A stretch of DNA of 6,231 nt from Desulfobacteraceae bacterium (GTDB lineage Bacteria; Desulfobacterota; Desulfobacteria; Desulfobacterales; ETH-SRB1): the NCBI GenBank assembly GCA_030638305.1, contig DAOWEW010000189.1:1-6231 (forward strand), in the 5' to 3' direction. Shown piece after piece: positions 5,857-6,231 of this stretch; positions within the stretch are counted from its first letter, which is position 1, and each line of letters begins with the position of its first letter. The notes beneath the pieces are model-generated. The model did no database searches. It was not told the DNA's origin and saw only the letters and a program-made list of their open reading frames with translations. A program made the position numbers and the translations under genes.

Positions 5857-5997
5857 TTATCGGTAAATTTTTATAATCAATTCCGAGTTTGTCATAAACG
5901 TTTATATGAACTGCTTCCGGTATTTCTGGTTTTCTTAGGAACCCCCATGCCCTGCGGGCACAACAAAGCATGAAACACTTGCAAAATTGAACGAATG
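5857..5997 (-). other. Unrecognised open stretch, possible gene fragment
   Basis: The minus strand is open here in a frame that includes ATG 5971 and reads RAWGFLRKPEIPEAVHINVY, then DKLGIDYKNLPIKKTW. The composition looks protein-like, but I do not recognise the family. The frame runs on to the TAA at 5729-5731, yet beyond about 5850 its sequence (KSWHYVCVALFYSRR) looks like an out-of-frame reading of the transporter remnant. The 80-codon frame 5729-5971 is therefore probably a chimera of two fragments, not a gene. No ribosome-binding site precedes ATG 5971. Confidence 0.3.
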
Positions 5998-6056
5998 GTC
6001 ATAACTATCACATTTTTTTATCACCCATAATAAAATTAGGAGGATAGCTATGACCA
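5996..6056 (+). promoter_or_regulatory. Inverted repeat enclosing the IS110 transposase start site
   Basis: TGGTCATAACTATC (5996-6009) and GATAGCTATGACCA (6043-6056) are complementary at 13 of 14 positions with a 33-base loop. The right arm holds the ATG (6050-6052) and the last G of the AGGAGG (6038-6043). In a transcript entering from outside, the start codon would be paired. Such start-site sequestration is known from several insertion sequences as a guard against read-through expression. Confidence 0.45.
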
Positions 6057-6160
6057 AAGAATTAGATACCACATTTATTCAAATTGTTCACCCTGTTTGT
6101 TGCGGATTAGATGTGGGGTGTCCAAAACGCTACGAAACCTTTCCCAGTTTTTGGCTTTAA
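6050..6160 (+). pseudogene. Truncated 5' end of an IS110-family transposase gene
   Basis: After a perfect AGGAGG (6038-6043) and a six-base spacer, ATG 6050 opens MTKELDTTFIQIVHPVCCGL followed by DV. The VHPVCCGLDVHK pattern is the standard N-terminus of IS110-type DEDD transposases, the D of GLDV being the first catalytic acid of the RuvC-like domain. After GLDV (about base 6115) the expected HK and following region are absent. The frame reads GCPKRYETFPSFWL and stops at 6158-6160. Only about 22 native codons of roughly 340-400 remain, so no active transposase is made. Sequence right of 6115 belongs to something else. Confidence 0.75.
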
Positions 6161-6231
6161 TTTTTTTTGTTCTTTGTTATCCAGCCATTGTGAACACTAA
6201 CGGCTGGCTTCTTGCGTGGTCAATATCTTTG
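6116..6231. other. Sequence right of the IS110 break, unassigned
   Basis: One plus-strand frame is open from GTG 6118 to the window edge (VSKTLRNLSQFLALIFFVLC...), with a hydrophobic stretch but no ribosome-binding site. The minus strand reads KAKNWERFRSVLDTP across the break. A six-bp stem CCAGCC/GGCTGG (6181-6186 with 6202-6207) has no T-run after it. I cannot assign this stretch. Confidence 0.25.

Noticed and set aside
5729..5971. 80-codon minus-strand frame with TAATG junction to the acyltransferase gene
   Set aside because: Its last third is an out-of-frame reading of the much more convincing membrane-helix frame (5716-5856), and its ATG has no ribosome-binding site.
6181..6207. Terminator at the CCAGCC/GGCTGG stem
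   Set aside because: Six-bp stem with a 15-base loop and no T-run on either strand directly after it.

Overview
The window looks like an accessory, transposon-scarred stretch of a Gram-negative, moderately AT-rich genome. The best guess is Desulfobacterota (deltaproteobacterial, Desulfobacteraceae-like). This rests on gene content: a PlsC-ACP-AMP-ligase fusion, an archaeal-type ATPase, AbiE-type toxin-antitoxin genes and IS110 debris. No taxonomic marker gene is present, so the placement is inference.

Layout. Bases 1-759 (minus strand) hold a small secreted or membrane-anchored coiled-coil protein followed by the N-terminal part of an archaeal-type P-loop ATPase that runs off the left edge. 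Bases 786-956 (minus) hold a C-terminal relic of an AlbA_2/RecG-like putative DNA-binding protein, too short to be a working gene. Bases 963-1069 hold a good sigma70-like promoter, a dyad over its -10 region and a leader hairpin. These precede an AbiEii-family nucleotidyltransferase toxin (1078-1944, plus) and an AbiEi-like antitoxin (2103-2675, plus).

A 159-bp palindromic MITE-like element flanked by TTAA sits between toxin and antitoxin. Removing the element and one TTAA in silico joins the two genes. The toxin would then continue for ten different codons and overlap the antitoxin start by 26 nt. The element has therefore replaced the toxin C-terminus and broken a translationally coupled toxin-antitoxin pair, whose order (toxin first) is the reverse of classical abiE.

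Bases 2676-3068 hold a perfect 19-bp inverted repeat and otherwise no recognisable gene. Bases 3069-5729 (minus) encode an 886-residue PlsC acyltransferase, acyl carrier protein and acyl-ACP/CoA synthetase fusion, probably for lysophospholipid re-acylation or fatty-acid activation. Overlapping its start by 14 nt is the last membrane segment of what seems to be an MFS transporter whose upstream part is gone. This recalls the LplT-Aas lysophospholipid import and repair pair, with the transporter decayed.

The right end (about 5996-6231) has the ribosome-binding site, start and first 22 codons of an IS110-family transposase, cut off just after the GLDV motif. A 14-bp inverted repeat could fold over its start codon.

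No CRISPR array, tRNA or rRNA was seen. The most notable item is the MITE insertion at the toxin-antitoxin junction, which can be read base by base from the sequence.
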